DNA of 64,000 nucleotides from positions 124,001 through 188,000 of the forward strand of contig NZ_RSCL01000018.1 in the NCBI RefSeq assembly GCF_003991905.1. Direction: 5' to 3'. Position numbers and translations under genes: made by a program. Positions 8,040-17,566 of this stretch are shown here, piece after piece. Source of the DNA: Dulcicalothrix desertica PCC 7102. GTDB lineage: Bacteria > Cyanobacteriota > Cyanobacteriia > Cyanobacteriales > Nostocaceae. How positions within the stretch are numbered: position 1 is the first letter of the stretch; each line of letters opens with the position of its first letter. The notes under the pieces are model-generated. The model did not search any database. It was not told the DNA's origin and worked only from the letters and a program-made list of their open reading frames with translations.

Positions 8040-9869
8040 ATGGCTTTACTCGAAAACAACCAGCTAGGTAAGAAAAAAGAAGGACGGACGGTCGGACGCG
8101 GCACCCAGTCCATAGCCCTAATTATATTTACATTGGTTGCTTCAGTAGCAATTGAGGCACGTTTGGCATATTTACAGGTTATACAAGGACATTCCTTTAG
8201 CGACCGAGCTAAAGCCAACCGAGTTCGCGTTATATCCAAACAGCCGGAACGCGGTAACGTTTTTGACAGGAATGGAAAATTATTAGCGACAACACGTTAT
8301 CCACGTTCGGTGTATTTGTGGCCAATGGCACATGAAAAGGCTGGATGGGATGAAAAAATTGGCCCCCGTTTGTCAAAGATTCTTGGTATCCCACAGGAAG
8401 AAATTGAACAGAAGCTTGAAGAAGCTGGTTCAAACTCAACTTCTTTGGTACGTGTAGCGCGCGACCTCAACGAAGCACAGGTAACAGCACTTAAGGAATA
8501 CGAAACTGAACTTAAAGGTGTAGAAATTCATACTGAGGCTGTACGTTATTATCCACATGGTTCATTAATGGCTCATGTGATAGGTTATACTCGTGAGTTA
8601 ACTCCCGAACAGTTGAAAAAGCGCAAAGACGAAGGTTATCGTTTGGGCGATGTTATTGGTCAAATGGGAGTAGAAAAGTCTTATGAGAAGATGTTGCGCG
8701 GTGAGTGGGGTGGTCAAGAAGTTGAAGTAGACGGCGCCGGAAGACCACAGAAAGTGTTAGGTGAGAAACAAGCTAAAGCTGGTAACGATTTACACCTAAC
8801 TATTGATTTAGATGTACAAATGGCAGCAGCAAAGGTGTTAGCTGCAACAGGAAAAAGAGGCGCCATCGTAGCACTTGACCCAAATAACGGGGCAGTATTA
8901 GCAATGGTATCCAATCCCAGTTTTGACCCAAATATATTCTCTAAGCAAAAAGTAAGTCAAAAAGACTGGGAAGTATTACAAGGTAAAGAGCATCCACTTG
9001 TAAACCGTGCGTTAAGTGCGTTTCCACCAGCGAGTACATTTAAAATTATCACAACCACAGCCGGGTTAGAGTCGGGTAAATTTAGCCCAAATACAGTACT
9101 ACAAACCTTTGGTTCATTGACTGTGGGTGGAGTAACATTTGGAGAATGGAACCATGCTGGGTTTGGTCCATTAGGATTTCCTGGTGCGATGGCAATGAGT
9201 AGCGACACATTCTTTTATCAGGTAGGACGTGGGGTTGGTGGACCAAAGCTAATTGAATGGACGCGGAAATATGGGTTTGGGGAGAGAACAGGGTTTGAAT
9301 TTACCTCAGAAGAGTCTAAAGGTTTAGTGCCTGATGAAACTTGGAAGCAAAAAGTATTTAGAATACCCTGGACTGTTGGAGACACCATTAACATGTCGAT
9401 TGGTCAAGGCGCCTTACAAGTAACACCCTTACAAGCGGCTATTATGTTCGCGATACCAGCCAACGGTGGTTATCGTATAAAACCGCATTTACTCAAAGAC
9501 CACGAAGAAGCCAAAAATTGGCGAACTTCAATAGGCATGAAAGATTCTACCGTCAAAGTGCTACGCGATGGTTTACGCAAAGTTATTACCGAAGGAACAG
9601 GTAAGCGCTTAAACCTACCAACTATTGCACCCGCAGCAGGAAAAAGTGGTACCGCTGAAGCAGGTGTTGGGCGCCCTAACCACACATGGTTTGGTGCATA
9701 TGCACCATTCGATAAACCAGAAATAGTCGTAGTTGCCTTCGGTGAAAACTCAGGTCAACACGGGGGAGACTTCTGTGGACCAATGGCGTTAAGAGTACTT
9801 GAAGAATACTTCCAGAAAAAATACCCAGGTAAATACACAAAACCTGAAGTAGAAGGCGCCGACAAATAG
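8040..9869 (+). CDS. mrdA: Penicillin-binding protein 2 (transpeptidase)
   Basis: 609 residues. A cytoplasmic stub is followed by one membrane anchor (residues 23-45) and a PBP dimerisation domain. The transpeptidase domain has all class-B motifs: SxxK as AST-FK at Ser332/Lys335, the SxN-type motif in MSSDTFFYQ, and KSGT at 535-538. PBP2 cross-links peptidoglycan during side-wall elongation together with RodA/MreB. The gene stands alone with no mre or rodA nearby in the window. ATG at 8040. The end is followed by a strong hairpin at 9932. Confidence 0.95.
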   Translation: MALLENNQLGKKKEGRTVGRGTQSIALIIFTLVASVAIEARLAYLQVIQGHSFSDRAKANRVRVISKQPERGNVFDRNGKLLATTRYPRSVYLWPMAHEKAGWDEKIGPRLSKILGIPQEEIEQKLEEAGSNSTSLVRVARDLNEAQVTALKEYETELKGVEIHTEAVRYYPHGSLMAHVIGYTRELTPEQLKKRKDEGYRLGDVIGQMGVEKSYEKMLRGEWGGQEVEVDGAGRPQKVLGEKQAKAGNDLHLTIDLDVQMAAAKVLAATGKRGAIVALDPNNGAVLAMVSNPSFDPNIFSKQKVSQKDWEVLQGKEHPLVNRALSAFPPASTFKIITTTAGLESGKFSPNTVLQTFGSLTVGGVTFGEWNHAGFGPLGFPGAMAMSSDTFFYQVGRGVGGPKLIEWTRKYGFGERTGFEFTSEESKGLVPDETWKQKVFRIPWTVGDTINMSIGQGALQVTPLQAAIMFAIPANGGYRIKPHLLKDHEEAKNWRTSIGMKDSTVKVLRDGLRKVITEGTGKRLNLPTIAPAAGKSGTAEAGVGRPNHTWFGAYAPFDKPEIVVVAFGENSGQHGGDFCGPMALRVLEEYFQKKYPGKYTKPEVEGADK

Positions 9870-9931
9870 CAACAGGAGAACTCCAGCAAATAACCCACAA
9901 AAATTAAATATTGAATTTTGCTAATCTTGTG

Positions 9932-9953
9932 GAACAGGCATTATTGCCTGTTC
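9932..9953. terminator. Terminator hairpin after mrdA
   Basis: gaacaggca ttat tgcctgttc: a perfect 9-base stem with a 4-base loop followed by tattcttc. It sits between convergent mrdA and the cytochrome b561-like gene. It belongs to the same ACAGGC repeat family as 3291-3309. Confidence 0.7.
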
Positions 9954-10052
9954 TATTCTTCAAACAGTTCTTGAAAAATCTGTAATTCTTTCATCGAAAA
10001 AGAACACAAAGGACACAAAGAAAAAAAGAAAAGAAGTTATATATCTACTGCG

Positions 10053-10637
10053 CTAAAGCGCGAATTTTTTATTTACAAAATTCGTAAACCGCTTCCAATT
10101 CGCGCGCAACACTTTCCAGTATACGAGCATGTGTACGACAACAAAAGCCAAAAAAGTATAAGATAGCCAGAAATGCATACTACGTCCCACATCAACCATC
10201 GCTCTATTTTGAGGAAAAATGTCGGGTAAAACAATTCCAAAGAACTTAACGTTATTGCTTTTAAATGAATTTGATAATAAAAATCCTGTAACAGGTACAG
10301 CCCACATAAACAAATATAAACTTGTGTGCAGTACAAAAATTCTCCACCATTCCAGCGTCAACTTCGGCGCCTTTTTAGTATATTTGCGAAACCAGACGCG
10401 CAGCAAAGTTAAAATGCGCCAAGTCAATAAAGCCATTGTTAGCACACCAATGGACTTGTGAAAATCATAAAGTGGTGAGCGTATTGGTACCTCACGCGCT
10501 AACCTTGCCATAAAAGAACCAGTGGCAAACAGCACTAAATAGCAAGTTGCCATCCACCAATGCACAGACATTAAATCTTTAAAGGCAGAATTTAACCTTG
10601 GTTTTATGTTTTTTTTAACCGACTGTACCGCACTCAT
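10053..10637 (-). CDS. Cytochrome b561-like membrane protein
   Basis: 194 residues with four predicted membrane helices and conserved histidines placed to ligate haem: His in LMSVHWWMATCYLVLF, in LYDFHKSIGVLTM, in FVLHTSLYLFMW and in SMHFWLSYTFLAFVVVHMLV. This is the layout of the cytochrome b561/Ni-Fe hydrogenase b-type family, which passes electrons through a membrane. The partner is unknown; no dehydrogenase or YceI gene is adjacent. The basic C-terminus (NWKRFTNFVNKKFAL) is cytoplasmic. It converges on mrdA. Confidence 0.85.
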   Translation of the reverse strand: MSAVQSVKKNIKPRLNSAFKDLMSVHWWMATCYLVLFATGSFMARLAREVPIRSPLYDFHKSIGVLTMALLTWRILTLLRVWFRKYTKKAPKLTLEWWRIFVLHTSLYLFMWAVPVTGFLLSNSFKSNNVKFFGIVLPDIFPQNRAMVDVGRSMHFWLSYTFLAFVVVHMLVYWKVLRANWKRFTNFVNKKFAL

Positions 10638-10848
10638 ACGTTATTCACACTATTTACGCAACATCCTCTACACTTCCCAGTATAGGTATGTTACATAAAA
10701 TCTCGGTGAAAATAACATGAAAGATTTTTAATATAACTTAATTTAAGTTAATTTAGTTTAATATAGAAATAAATAAGTGGATATTAACGCTTCTGTACGC
10801 AATATCCACTTCGCTAAAATGTGAGTTGAATTCAGATTACGGAAAAAA

Positions 10849-11046
10849 CTAACGAGACTCGGTACCTTGGTTAGGGCTACCAACAACAGTATCGTTCTCT
10901 GGCGCCTCTGGCATTGCACTAGGTTTAGCATCGCTCTTGGAAGCTACACCTGTTCTGCGGGTTTCTTCATCAATAGTTGACTGATATCCACCACCTGCTT
11001 CGGTGTTACTTTCGCTTGCTTTCTTGTTTTTATCTTCTTCGCTCAT
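10849..11046 (-). CDS. Small acidic, disordered hypothetical protein
   Basis: 65 residues with no hydrophobic core, rich in S, E, K, T, G and P; it reads MSEEDKNKKASESNTEAGGG at the start and ends ENDTVVGSPNQGTESR. It is predicted intrinsically disordered. A ribosome-site-like AGGAAGAG precedes the ATG. Similar short low-complexity proteins are frequent in cyanobacteria and none that I know has a function. It is monocistronic. Confidence 0.55.
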   Translation of the reverse strand: MSEEDKNKKASESNTEAGGGYQSTIDEETRRTGVASKSDAKPSAMPEAPENDTVVGSPNQGTESR

Positions 11047-11173
11047 AGCTCTCTTCCTGGGTGTACTTTGTTTAGTTCTTGAGCTTATACTACGAACTCA
11101 CAACGCCTATCCACATCTATCAAAAATCTAGTCATGAATGATTTTTTATCTATCTAAAGGTTAGTTCTATCCA

Positions 11174-12316
11174 TCAAAAAGCATAACGAATATTGCAATA
11201 AGGCAGTTTCTCTTGCAATAAGTCACAAAACGGTTTGACTAACTTACCCTTAAACCCCCGTGCGTAGCGAACATTATTGCCACCTGTTTGCGAAAGTTTA
11301 TCTTCTTGTAACTTCGGTTGCCACAAAATTTCTTCAGCTTGGGGGTTCCAAACTAAATTGACTTCGTGTAATTCTTCGTTATGAGTCAGAAAAATTACCT
11401 CACATTGTAATTGCGCTTTGGCTTTTTCTGAGAGTGTATCATCAATTTGCTCAAACAACTCAGTATAATTCGCTAGCCAATCTTCACTATAAATAACAGG
11501 AGCAAAATTGAGGTGAACTTCATACCCCGCTTCGACGAAATCATTGACGGCGCCAATACGTTCTGCAATACTCGAAGTTCTAACATCAACAACCTGCGCC
11601 ATTTTATGTGGCATCAAGCTATAACGAATCCGCGTTTTACCTTGCGGGTCATACGCTAACAAATCTCGATTAACACGCTTAGTTGCAAATGTAGCCTTTG
11701 CATTAGGTAAAGTGCGAAATGTAGTAATCAAGTCTTTAACATTATCGCAAATTGCCGCATCAACAGAGCAATCGCTATTTTCACCAATCTCATAAACCCA
11801 GTCCTTTGGGTCAACTTGGTTTGGTTCAAGCTTCATTCCCTGTTTAGCTGCGTGTCGCGTTAAATAAGCAATAACTCGCTCAATATTAACAAAAGTGGTA
11901 ATGGGATTGGCATAACCTTTTCGGCGAGCAGTGTAACAATACACACACGCCATTGCACACCCATTTGCGTGAGAAGGAGAAACAAAATCAGAACTGCGAC
12001 AATTAGGACGACACTGTAAAGATTTTTTGACACCTAACACTAAAACTGTGCGCTTAATACGGTTCCAGTCTTCGGCAGATTCTGAGTTACCATGCAGTTC
12101 GGGGATATTCCAATGCGATGGAACCTCAATTAATCGCGCGTCTGAATGCTGCGCTAAAATTTGTTGACCTCGGTCGTAGTCTAAAATCGCTTTCTCGTAA
12201 TAAATCTCTTTAATGTTAAGCAATTTTGCAATCGCTTCGGGTTTAGTATTAGGCAACTGTAGAATAGTCAAAGCACTAATCCTTACTGAACACACTTTAG
12301 TATACCCACCCCACAT
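11174..12316 (-). CDS. Spore photoproduct lyase-like radical SAM protein
   Basis: 380 residues. The cluster-binding motif is C120-x3-C124-x2-C127 within GCAMACVYCY, followed by TARRKGY and NPITTFVNIE, as in the spore photoproduct lyase (SPL) family of radical SAM proteins. The N-terminal part includes the extra CRPNCRSSDF cysteines seen in the family. SPL repairs the thymine dimer of spores; cyanobacteria make no such spores, so the substrate here is open and DNA photoproduct repair is only inference from family. The first codons are uncertain; ATG at 12316 is the furthest in-frame start, because a stop lies just before it. Confidence 0.82.
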   Translation of the reverse strand: MWGGYTKVCSVRISALTILQLPNTKPEAIAKLLNIKEIYYEKAILDYDRGQQILAQHSDARLIEVPSHWNIPELHGNSESAEDWNRIKRTVLVLGVKKSLQCRPNCRSSDFVSPSHANGCAMACVYCYTARRKGYANPITTFVNIERVIAYLTRHAAKQGMKLEPNQVDPKDWVYEIGENSDCSVDAAICDNVKDLITTFRTLPNAKATFATKRVNRDLLAYDPQGKTRIRYSLMPHKMAQVVDVRTSSIAERIGAVNDFVEAGYEVHLNFAPVIYSEDWLANYTELFEQIDDTLSEKAKAQLQCEVIFLTHNEELHEVNLVWNPQAEEILWQPKLQEDKLSQTGGNNVRYARGFKGKLVKPFCDLLQEKLPYCNIRYAF

Positions 12317-12482
12317 TTACAAGGTTGTTAGGATAACCGATAACAATAGAGGGGATATCTAAACCGTAACCAATCAAGACTTTGCAGTATAATTTGGGAG
12401 CTTTGTTACCTCGAATACGCGCTTTAATTAATAGAATAAATTGGTGATGGGTATCGTTTTTAAGTCGAGTTAATGAGACGAC
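12297..12482 (-). pseudogene. Unrecognised coding remnant
   Basis: On the minus strand, a frame ending at TAA 12297-12299 reads VSLTRLKNDTHHQFILLIKA, then RIRGNKAPKLYCKVLIGYGL and DIPSIVIGYPNNLVNVGWVY. It has protein-like composition but no good start codon; upstream it runs into an ACAGGC-type hairpin near 12485-12510. It overlaps the start of the SPL-like gene by 20 bases in another frame. Probably the C-terminus of a lost gene. Confidence 0.3.
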
Positions 12483-12539
12483 TGCACAGTTCGTGATGCC
12501 TGTGCTACAATTAGTTAAATGTCTACAAGGTTTGAAGTT

Positions 12540-13373
12540 TTAGAAATTTTCTTGTAGTTCTTCAATGGTGCTTGTCATTGCGATGGTACAAATTATTTCT
12601 TGCAAACGCTCTAAATCACTAATTTCACTAACTCGTGACATTAGTTCTAAACCCTCAGTTCCGAATTTTGCTTCTAAAACCCTTTCAATAGCCAATAGCA
12701 TTTGTTCCTTGCGTCCACGTTGATCGATTTCTGTATACCAAGGTGATTCTCTTAAAACAGCCATATCCCACCTCATAATGTCTTGAACTAGTGCAGTATC
12801 TAACACAAATGTAGCAAAGAACGCAAGAATTGTTTCAAGTTTGCCTAACTCTTCATCGGCTCTTAGGATTTGTAAGGCTTCCCTGATTATAGGCTCATTC
12901 TCTCCTCCTTTAAGCATTGGCACAAATGGAAGCAGTGATGGTATCCGTATTTGAAGTGCAATGTTCACGTCAACTTCCCATAAGTTAATCACCCGATACT
13001 CCTGAATTGACTTTAAACCAGCGACGCTTGATTTATACCTGCTGGGTATTTTGCTATCGCTGATTTTTAAAATATTTATCAGCACAGGATAAACTGGTAA
13101 GTCATACTTTTCTGCTGCTAGTCCAACGTATGAATTCATTCGACGTGGCTGTTTTGATGAATAGCGCAGTTGCAATTCATTTAAAAGCAGAAATCTCCCA
13201 TGCGTTTTACTTTCCGCACGAATTAAAACGTCGCTTTGTCTACCCACCCATTGAAATTCTGGATTGAGAATTTCTCCTGTGACAACATCATCTATTCCGG
13301 TTGCCCATCTTGCCCAATTATTAGGCGCCAAACTAATTATTTTTTTGGCGCCAATATCTGCTGGTTTTGCCAT
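12540..13373 (-). CDS. Rpn/PD-(D/E)XK family nuclease-like protein
   Basis: 277 residues from MAKPADIG at 13373; five extra codons upstream are possible. The N-terminal half has the PD-(D/E)XK layout of the Rpn/YhgA-like family: Asp in GRQSDVLIRA and Glu-x-Gln in LLLNELQLRY. The middle is a helical domain and the C-terminus resembles the DUF4351-like tail (MLLAIERVLEAKFGTEGLEL). Family members in E. coli promote RecA-independent recombination; in cyanobacteria they occur in dozens of copies and their role is unknown. It is one of three such genes in the window (also 23002 and 56552). Confidence 0.75.
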   Translation of the reverse strand: MAKPADIGAKKIISLAPNNWARWATGIDDVVTGEILNPEFQWVGRQSDVLIRAESKTHGRFLLLNELQLRYSSKQPRRMNSYVGLAAEKYDLPVYPVLINILKISDSKIPSRYKSSVAGLKSIQEYRVINLWEVDVNIALQIRIPSLLPFVPMLKGGENEPIIREALQILRADEELGKLETILAFFATFVLDTALVQDIMRWDMAVLRESPWYTEIDQRGRKEQMLLAIERVLEAKFGTEGLELMSRVSEISDLERLQEIICTIAMTSTIEELQENF

Positions 13374-13719
13374 TGTTAGTAAATGCAATAATTACGGCAT
13401 TTATAGTAACTTAATACTTGCAGCTAAATATACTTGTTATTAATAAGTTTTTTGTCAATTTGAGAGTAATAAATATTGTCATCTAAAATTCATATTTCTA
13501 CTTATTTCCCCTTAAATAGCAAATTCTTACAATCAAAATAAATGTCAGTATAGTGACATTTTTTGTTACCATCCCACAAACTGTCACAAACGAACCCGAA
13601 AACTAATCTTAAGCCAGCGAAGATTTTAAGTAATAGATGCGAAAATTTGCTTAGAGGGTTTTGACCTGTCTGTGTAAGTTTTATGTATCTTATTATATCT
13701 TTATTGTGGCAGCATTTAT
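13374..13719. promoter_or_regulatory. Divergent intergenic region
   Basis: 346 bases between the Rpn gene and the giant membrane gene. It is AT-rich with no coding frame. One small inverted repeat, tgtca-gtatag-tgaca at 13541-13556, could be a regulator site, but this is weak. Confidence 0.35.
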
Positions 13720-16700
13720 ATGGCTTTGTCCGACCGTTCGTTCTTACTTCACGTTAGACTTGCATCTGACCACCCGGAGTTGTTGAAAGGGTTAGATGTT
13801 TGGTTACAATTAGGTTTAATTTCTGACTCTCAAGTGAGGTTAATATGCCGAGAGTATTGTGCTTGTACTTTGCCATTACAGACAGCACACGAACCTGTAG
13901 AGGTAACTAATAATATACAGCAAAGGTTAGTTAAAGTAACTCCGGCGCCTTCAACGTCTCCGCAACCAGAACCGTTGCCTGAAAAAGAACCGGGTTTTGT
14001 CACTAGTATGGTTCAGTCTTTAATGGCTGAACTTAGTGTGCGCTGGTTATTGTTTTTGGGGATGTTTTTGGTTGTTGTTTCATCTGGGTTACTTGCTGGT
14101 AGTCAGTGGGATAGGTTTCCTGCTGCTGGACAATATGGAGTTTTGTTTGCTTATACACTTAGCTTTTTCGGCGCCAGTTTTTGGGCAGGCAAGCAGTCTA
14201 GTTTAAGCTTAACTGCAACTGCGTTGTTAGTTGTCACACAATTATTAATACCCGTTAATTTTTGGGCAATAGATGGGTTTAAACTGTGGCAATCTGGAAC
14301 TGATGTTATTTTTGCTGTGATTGCGTCAGTTATTTTGACGATGATTACTATATTAATTGGTAACAGCCGTTTATTTGTTGCCAATTTGCCAAATGTTAAT
14401 TTAAGGCGCCTTCAAATATTAGGATTGTCATATTTACATTCAGGGTGGAGTATACCAGGGTTTCCTTTGGTAGCAGTTTATATCGGAATGATTGGGACTA
14501 GTCTTTTAACTGTATATCAAATGCGATATAAACCACACGAGAATAGTAAACAAACTACTGCACAAATTAATTTACCTGTATCTGTAATTATTTACTCATT
14601 ATTATTACTGTTATTTAGAGCTATATTTGTCGTCGGTATTGATATTACCTTATTAGGGTTGGCAATTGGAATTTGCGGATGGTTAGCTGGTTGGTTATCG
14701 ATGCGAGACTCAGATAATATTCAAAGTACTGGCTGGCAATTCGCTGGCGCCACGTTATTATTTATAGGTTGGGGAGTTTCGGTAATAACACATCCTGTAC
14801 AAGCACTCGCTGTAAGTGGTTTAAGTTTATGGTATTTTTGGCGCCGTTTAGAGTTATATAGTTATAATCTTGATTACGCTGCTGTTTTTACAATTGGATT
14901 ACAAGCTAATTGGTTGTTGTGGAGAATTATTCCAGCAAGCGTGAGAAGCAACATACTCGTAATAGTAACTTCAGTTACTAACAACCATGAATGGGTACTA
15001 TTAAGCTTAGGATTATTTCCTTATTTAATAGGAATGATAGCAGTAACTGAGTATTTACGTACCAGTAATAAGTTAGGAGTTGCGAAGTTTGGAGAAGCTA
15101 TTAATTTGTGCTTTGGAGTCATCCTCGCTTCTATTAGCTTTCATTATCCAGTAATACGTTCTTTAAACCTGTTGTTAAACACCCTTACTCTTGCAATTCT
15201 CACAAAACGACGTTCTGTTGCTGCTCTCTTAGTATATTTGACCCATATTAGCGCCATATTAACACTATGCTCGTTCATCAACTGGCGCCTGCCAACGTTA
15301 CAGACAGAATACTGGGCAGTAATATTATTAGTTTTGATGGTGGCAGAATGGCTGTATAGTGTAGGTGAGGGAATATGGCGCCGTAGTGCATTACATATTG
15401 GATATGCATTAGCTATCGTTAGCTTTGCTCTACTATGGTCAGATACATCATATATATATAGTAGTTATCCACAACAAGATAAATGGGGACTAACATGGCT
15501 GAGTGTACCTATAACTTTAACAGCAATTAGCAGTCGCACAGAAGCAACACGGCGCCCAATAATAACCGTATCTAGTGTATTAGCTGTTGGACTTTCCCAG
15601 TTTCTAACTTTAGTTGTACCTCAAGTTCGCGTCATTAGTTTGGCTGTTGCAACAGTTTTAATGATTATTAATACAAATTTCTTATTAAAACAAGTAGAGT
15701 TTGCGATAGTCACCGTCGGTTTTGCGCTGATGTTTGAAAGTGCTTTATTATGGGATGTTGCAAGATTTAATTTACACGGGTTAGATGCTTGGCTTTTAGT
15801 TGGAGCAATTAATGTTTTTAGTTTATGGTTAATACGTGCGTTATTATTGCGTAGAGACGCGATTAATCGCGTCTCTACATTATACGCTGCTGCGTTTCAA
15901 AAATGGGCATTATTACTGTGCGGCGCCGAATTATTAATGCTAACGGTTCACTCGGTGTTAGTATACTCTGGTGTTGCTCAAGCTGGAATTTTGTATTTAG
16001 TTGCGACTGCTATTACAACTGGTGCGATATTATTTCGGACTTGGCGCCAACATACTAATCGAGGGTTCTACGGTATTGGTTTAGGGTTAGAATTAATAGT
16101 GGCGGAGGCTTTAGCTTTTAGCGGTAAAACCACAATAAAGATAGCTGTGGCAAATATTGCCCTTGGTTTAACTGCTCAATTATTCGGTGAATGGTGGAAA
16201 CGGCGCCATCGTTTAGAACAACTTCCTCATAGTTTCCACGTTTTACCTATTATATACGCTGCGTTCAGCGTTATATTACGGTTCAACACATTTAGTAGTT
16301 GGACAGGTTTATTTACGTTTGGAGTGGCAGTAATTGTAATTGGTGTTGGTAGAAGGTACAACAGCTTAAAACCATTATTGTACGTAGGTTTGATTGGAGT
16401 TGCAATTTCTCTCTACGAAATGTTATTTTACCAAATGCTGCAACAAAAGGGAGGATATTATGGAGATGGGTTGATAGCGATGTCAGCATTGGGTGCGATA
16501 ATACTATATATATATCGTATTCTCTCGCCTTGGTTGACTGAATTTTTACACTTAACGCAGTTAGAAGTGACGGCAATAGCACATTTTCATTGGGTGTGGA
16601 GTAGCAGCTTATTATTAATGGCAATTGCAACTCCAATAAATATAAACCGCTTTATTGGGTTAGCAACGGGTACATTTTTAGCTAGGTATGCTATTTTCCA

Positions 16701-17556
16701 AGGTCGGGGTGCTACTTCCACACGCGAGGAAGAAGTAGCAAAAGAAATTTGGGTTTACCTGGGTTTAATACAAGCAATCACATTAGTAATATTACTACGA
16801 GACTTACCAATCGCGCGCTTATTCACTCAAGAGTTATTAGCTTGGGACGCTGCTATCTGTTGTATTGGCGCCTATTTTATCTATATATTACCGTGGAAGA
16901 GTTTGGGTTGGTCACGAAAACCTTGGAGAAATGCTGCTTATGTCTTGCCCTTATTAGTACTATCACTCACTTGGTCACAAGTTTACCCAGTAACTATATT
17001 AATTACAGCATGTTTTTATATATTCCTAGCCAAGTTAGGAAATACTTTCCGGTTAACTTATCTTAGTCTCATTCTGGTAAACTGGGCATTAATGCGCTGG
17101 TTTTATGATTGGCACCTAACTGATGGACTATGGTATGTAACAGTATTTGGTTTATCGTTATTATATATAGCCCAATTCGACCCAGAGATAAAATTACCTC
17201 AATCAAAAACTGGGCGCCATACCTTAAGAATGATAGGTAGCGGTATAATATCTGGGTATGCCTTAATATTCCATCAAGACACTACAATTATTCCAGCTAC
17301 ATTAAGCTTAGTAGCAATTTTTGCTGGGTTAGCGTTACGAATACGGGCATTTCTTTACGTTGGTACAGCTACATTCTTGATAACAGGAATTTATCAGCTT
17401 GTAATTCTTAGCTTACGATACGCATTTGTGAAATGGATAATAGGGTTATGCGTAGGTATTATTTTAATATCTATTGCCGCCAACTTTGAAACGCGACGCG
17501 AACAGTTAAATGCAGTAGTGCGTTCCACAAGCGATGCATTTGAAAATTGGGATTAA
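13720..17556 (+). CDS. Giant polytopic membrane protein, 1278 residues
   Basis: The first ~60 residues are soluble (LHVRLASDHPELLKGLDVWL, LGLISDSQVRLICREY), then a Pro-rich linker, then about 30 hydrophobic helices to near the C-terminus. This resembles the large uncharacterised cyanobacterial DUF2157-like membrane proteins; no transporter, kinase or glycosyltransferase motif was found. No neighbour gives context. A 28-bp perfect palindrome at 15851-15878 lies inside the gene and is translated in frame as residues 711-720 (RRDAINRVST), in a loop after a membrane helix, so the inserted repeat is tolerated. GGCGCC palindromes are especially dense here. ATG at 13720; end in a soluble ENWD. Confidence 0.85.
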   Translation: MALSDRSFLLHVRLASDHPELLKGLDVWLQLGLISDSQVRLICREYCACTLPLQTAHEPVEVTNNIQQRLVKVTPAPSTSPQPEPLPEKEPGFVTSMVQSLMAELSVRWLLFLGMFLVVVSSGLLAGSQWDRFPAAGQYGVLFAYTLSFFGASFWAGKQSSLSLTATALLVVTQLLIPVNFWAIDGFKLWQSGTDVIFAVIASVILTMITILIGNSRLFVANLPNVNLRRLQILGLSYLHSGWSIPGFPLVAVYIGMIGTSLLTVYQMRYKPHENSKQTTAQINLPVSVIIYSLLLLLFRAIFVVGIDITLLGLAIGICGWLAGWLSMRDSDNIQSTGWQFAGATLLFIGWGVSVITHPVQALAVSGLSLWYFWRRLELYSYNLDYAAVFTIGLQANWLLWRIIPASVRSNILVIVTSVTNNHEWVLLSLGLFPYLIGMIAVTEYLRTSNKLGVAKFGEAINLCFGVILASISFHYPVIRSLNLLLNTLTLAILTKRRSVAALLVYLTHISAILTLCSFINWRLPTLQTEYWAVILLVLMVAEWLYSVGEGIWRRSALHIGYALAIVSFALLWSDTSYIYSSYPQQDKWGLTWLSVPITLTAISSRTEATRRPIITVSSVLAVGLSQFLTLVVPQVRVISLAVATVLMIINTNFLLKQVEFAIVTVGFALMFESALLWDVARFNLHGLDAWLLVGAINVFSLWLIRALLLRRDAINRVSTLYAAAFQKWALLLCGAELLMLTVHSVLVYSGVAQAGILYLVATAITTGAILFRTWRQHTNRGFYGIGLGLELIVAEALAFSGKTTIKIAVANIALGLTAQLFGEWWKRRHRLEQLPHSFHVLPIIYAAFSVILRFNTFSSWTGLFTFGVAVIVIGVGRRYNSLKPLLYVGLIGVAISLYEMLFYQMLQQKGGYYGDGLIAMSALGAIILYIYRILSPWLTEFLHLTQLEVTAIAHFHWVWSSSLLLMAIATPININRFIGLATGTFLARYAIFQGRGATSTREEEVAKEIWVYLGLIQAITLVILLRDLPIARLFTQELLAWDAAICCIGAYFIYILPWKSLGWSRKPWRNAAYVLPLLVLSLTWSQVYPVTILITACFYIFLAKLGNTFRLTYLSLILVNWALMRWFYDWHLTDGLWYVTVFGLSLLYIAQFDPEIKLPQSKTGRHTLRMIGSGIISGYALIFHQDTTIIPATLSLVAIFAGLALRIRAFLYVGTATFLITGIYQLVILSLRYAFVKWIIGLCVGIILISIAANFETRREQLNAVVRSTSDAFENWD
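15851..15878. repeat. 28-bp palindrome inside a coding gene
   Basis: gtagagacgcgattaatcgc followed by gtctctac is a perfect palindrome. The same family occurs in intergenic DNA at 18941-18989, 31399-31426, 45690-45719 and 46838-46887. Here it is read through as the peptide RRDAINRVST. Confidence 0.95.
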
Positions 17557-17566
17557 TAAATCTGAA

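Noticed and set aside
8040-9869. Minus-strand ORFs inside mrdA
   Set aside because: Antisense shadows without ribosome sites or family similarity.
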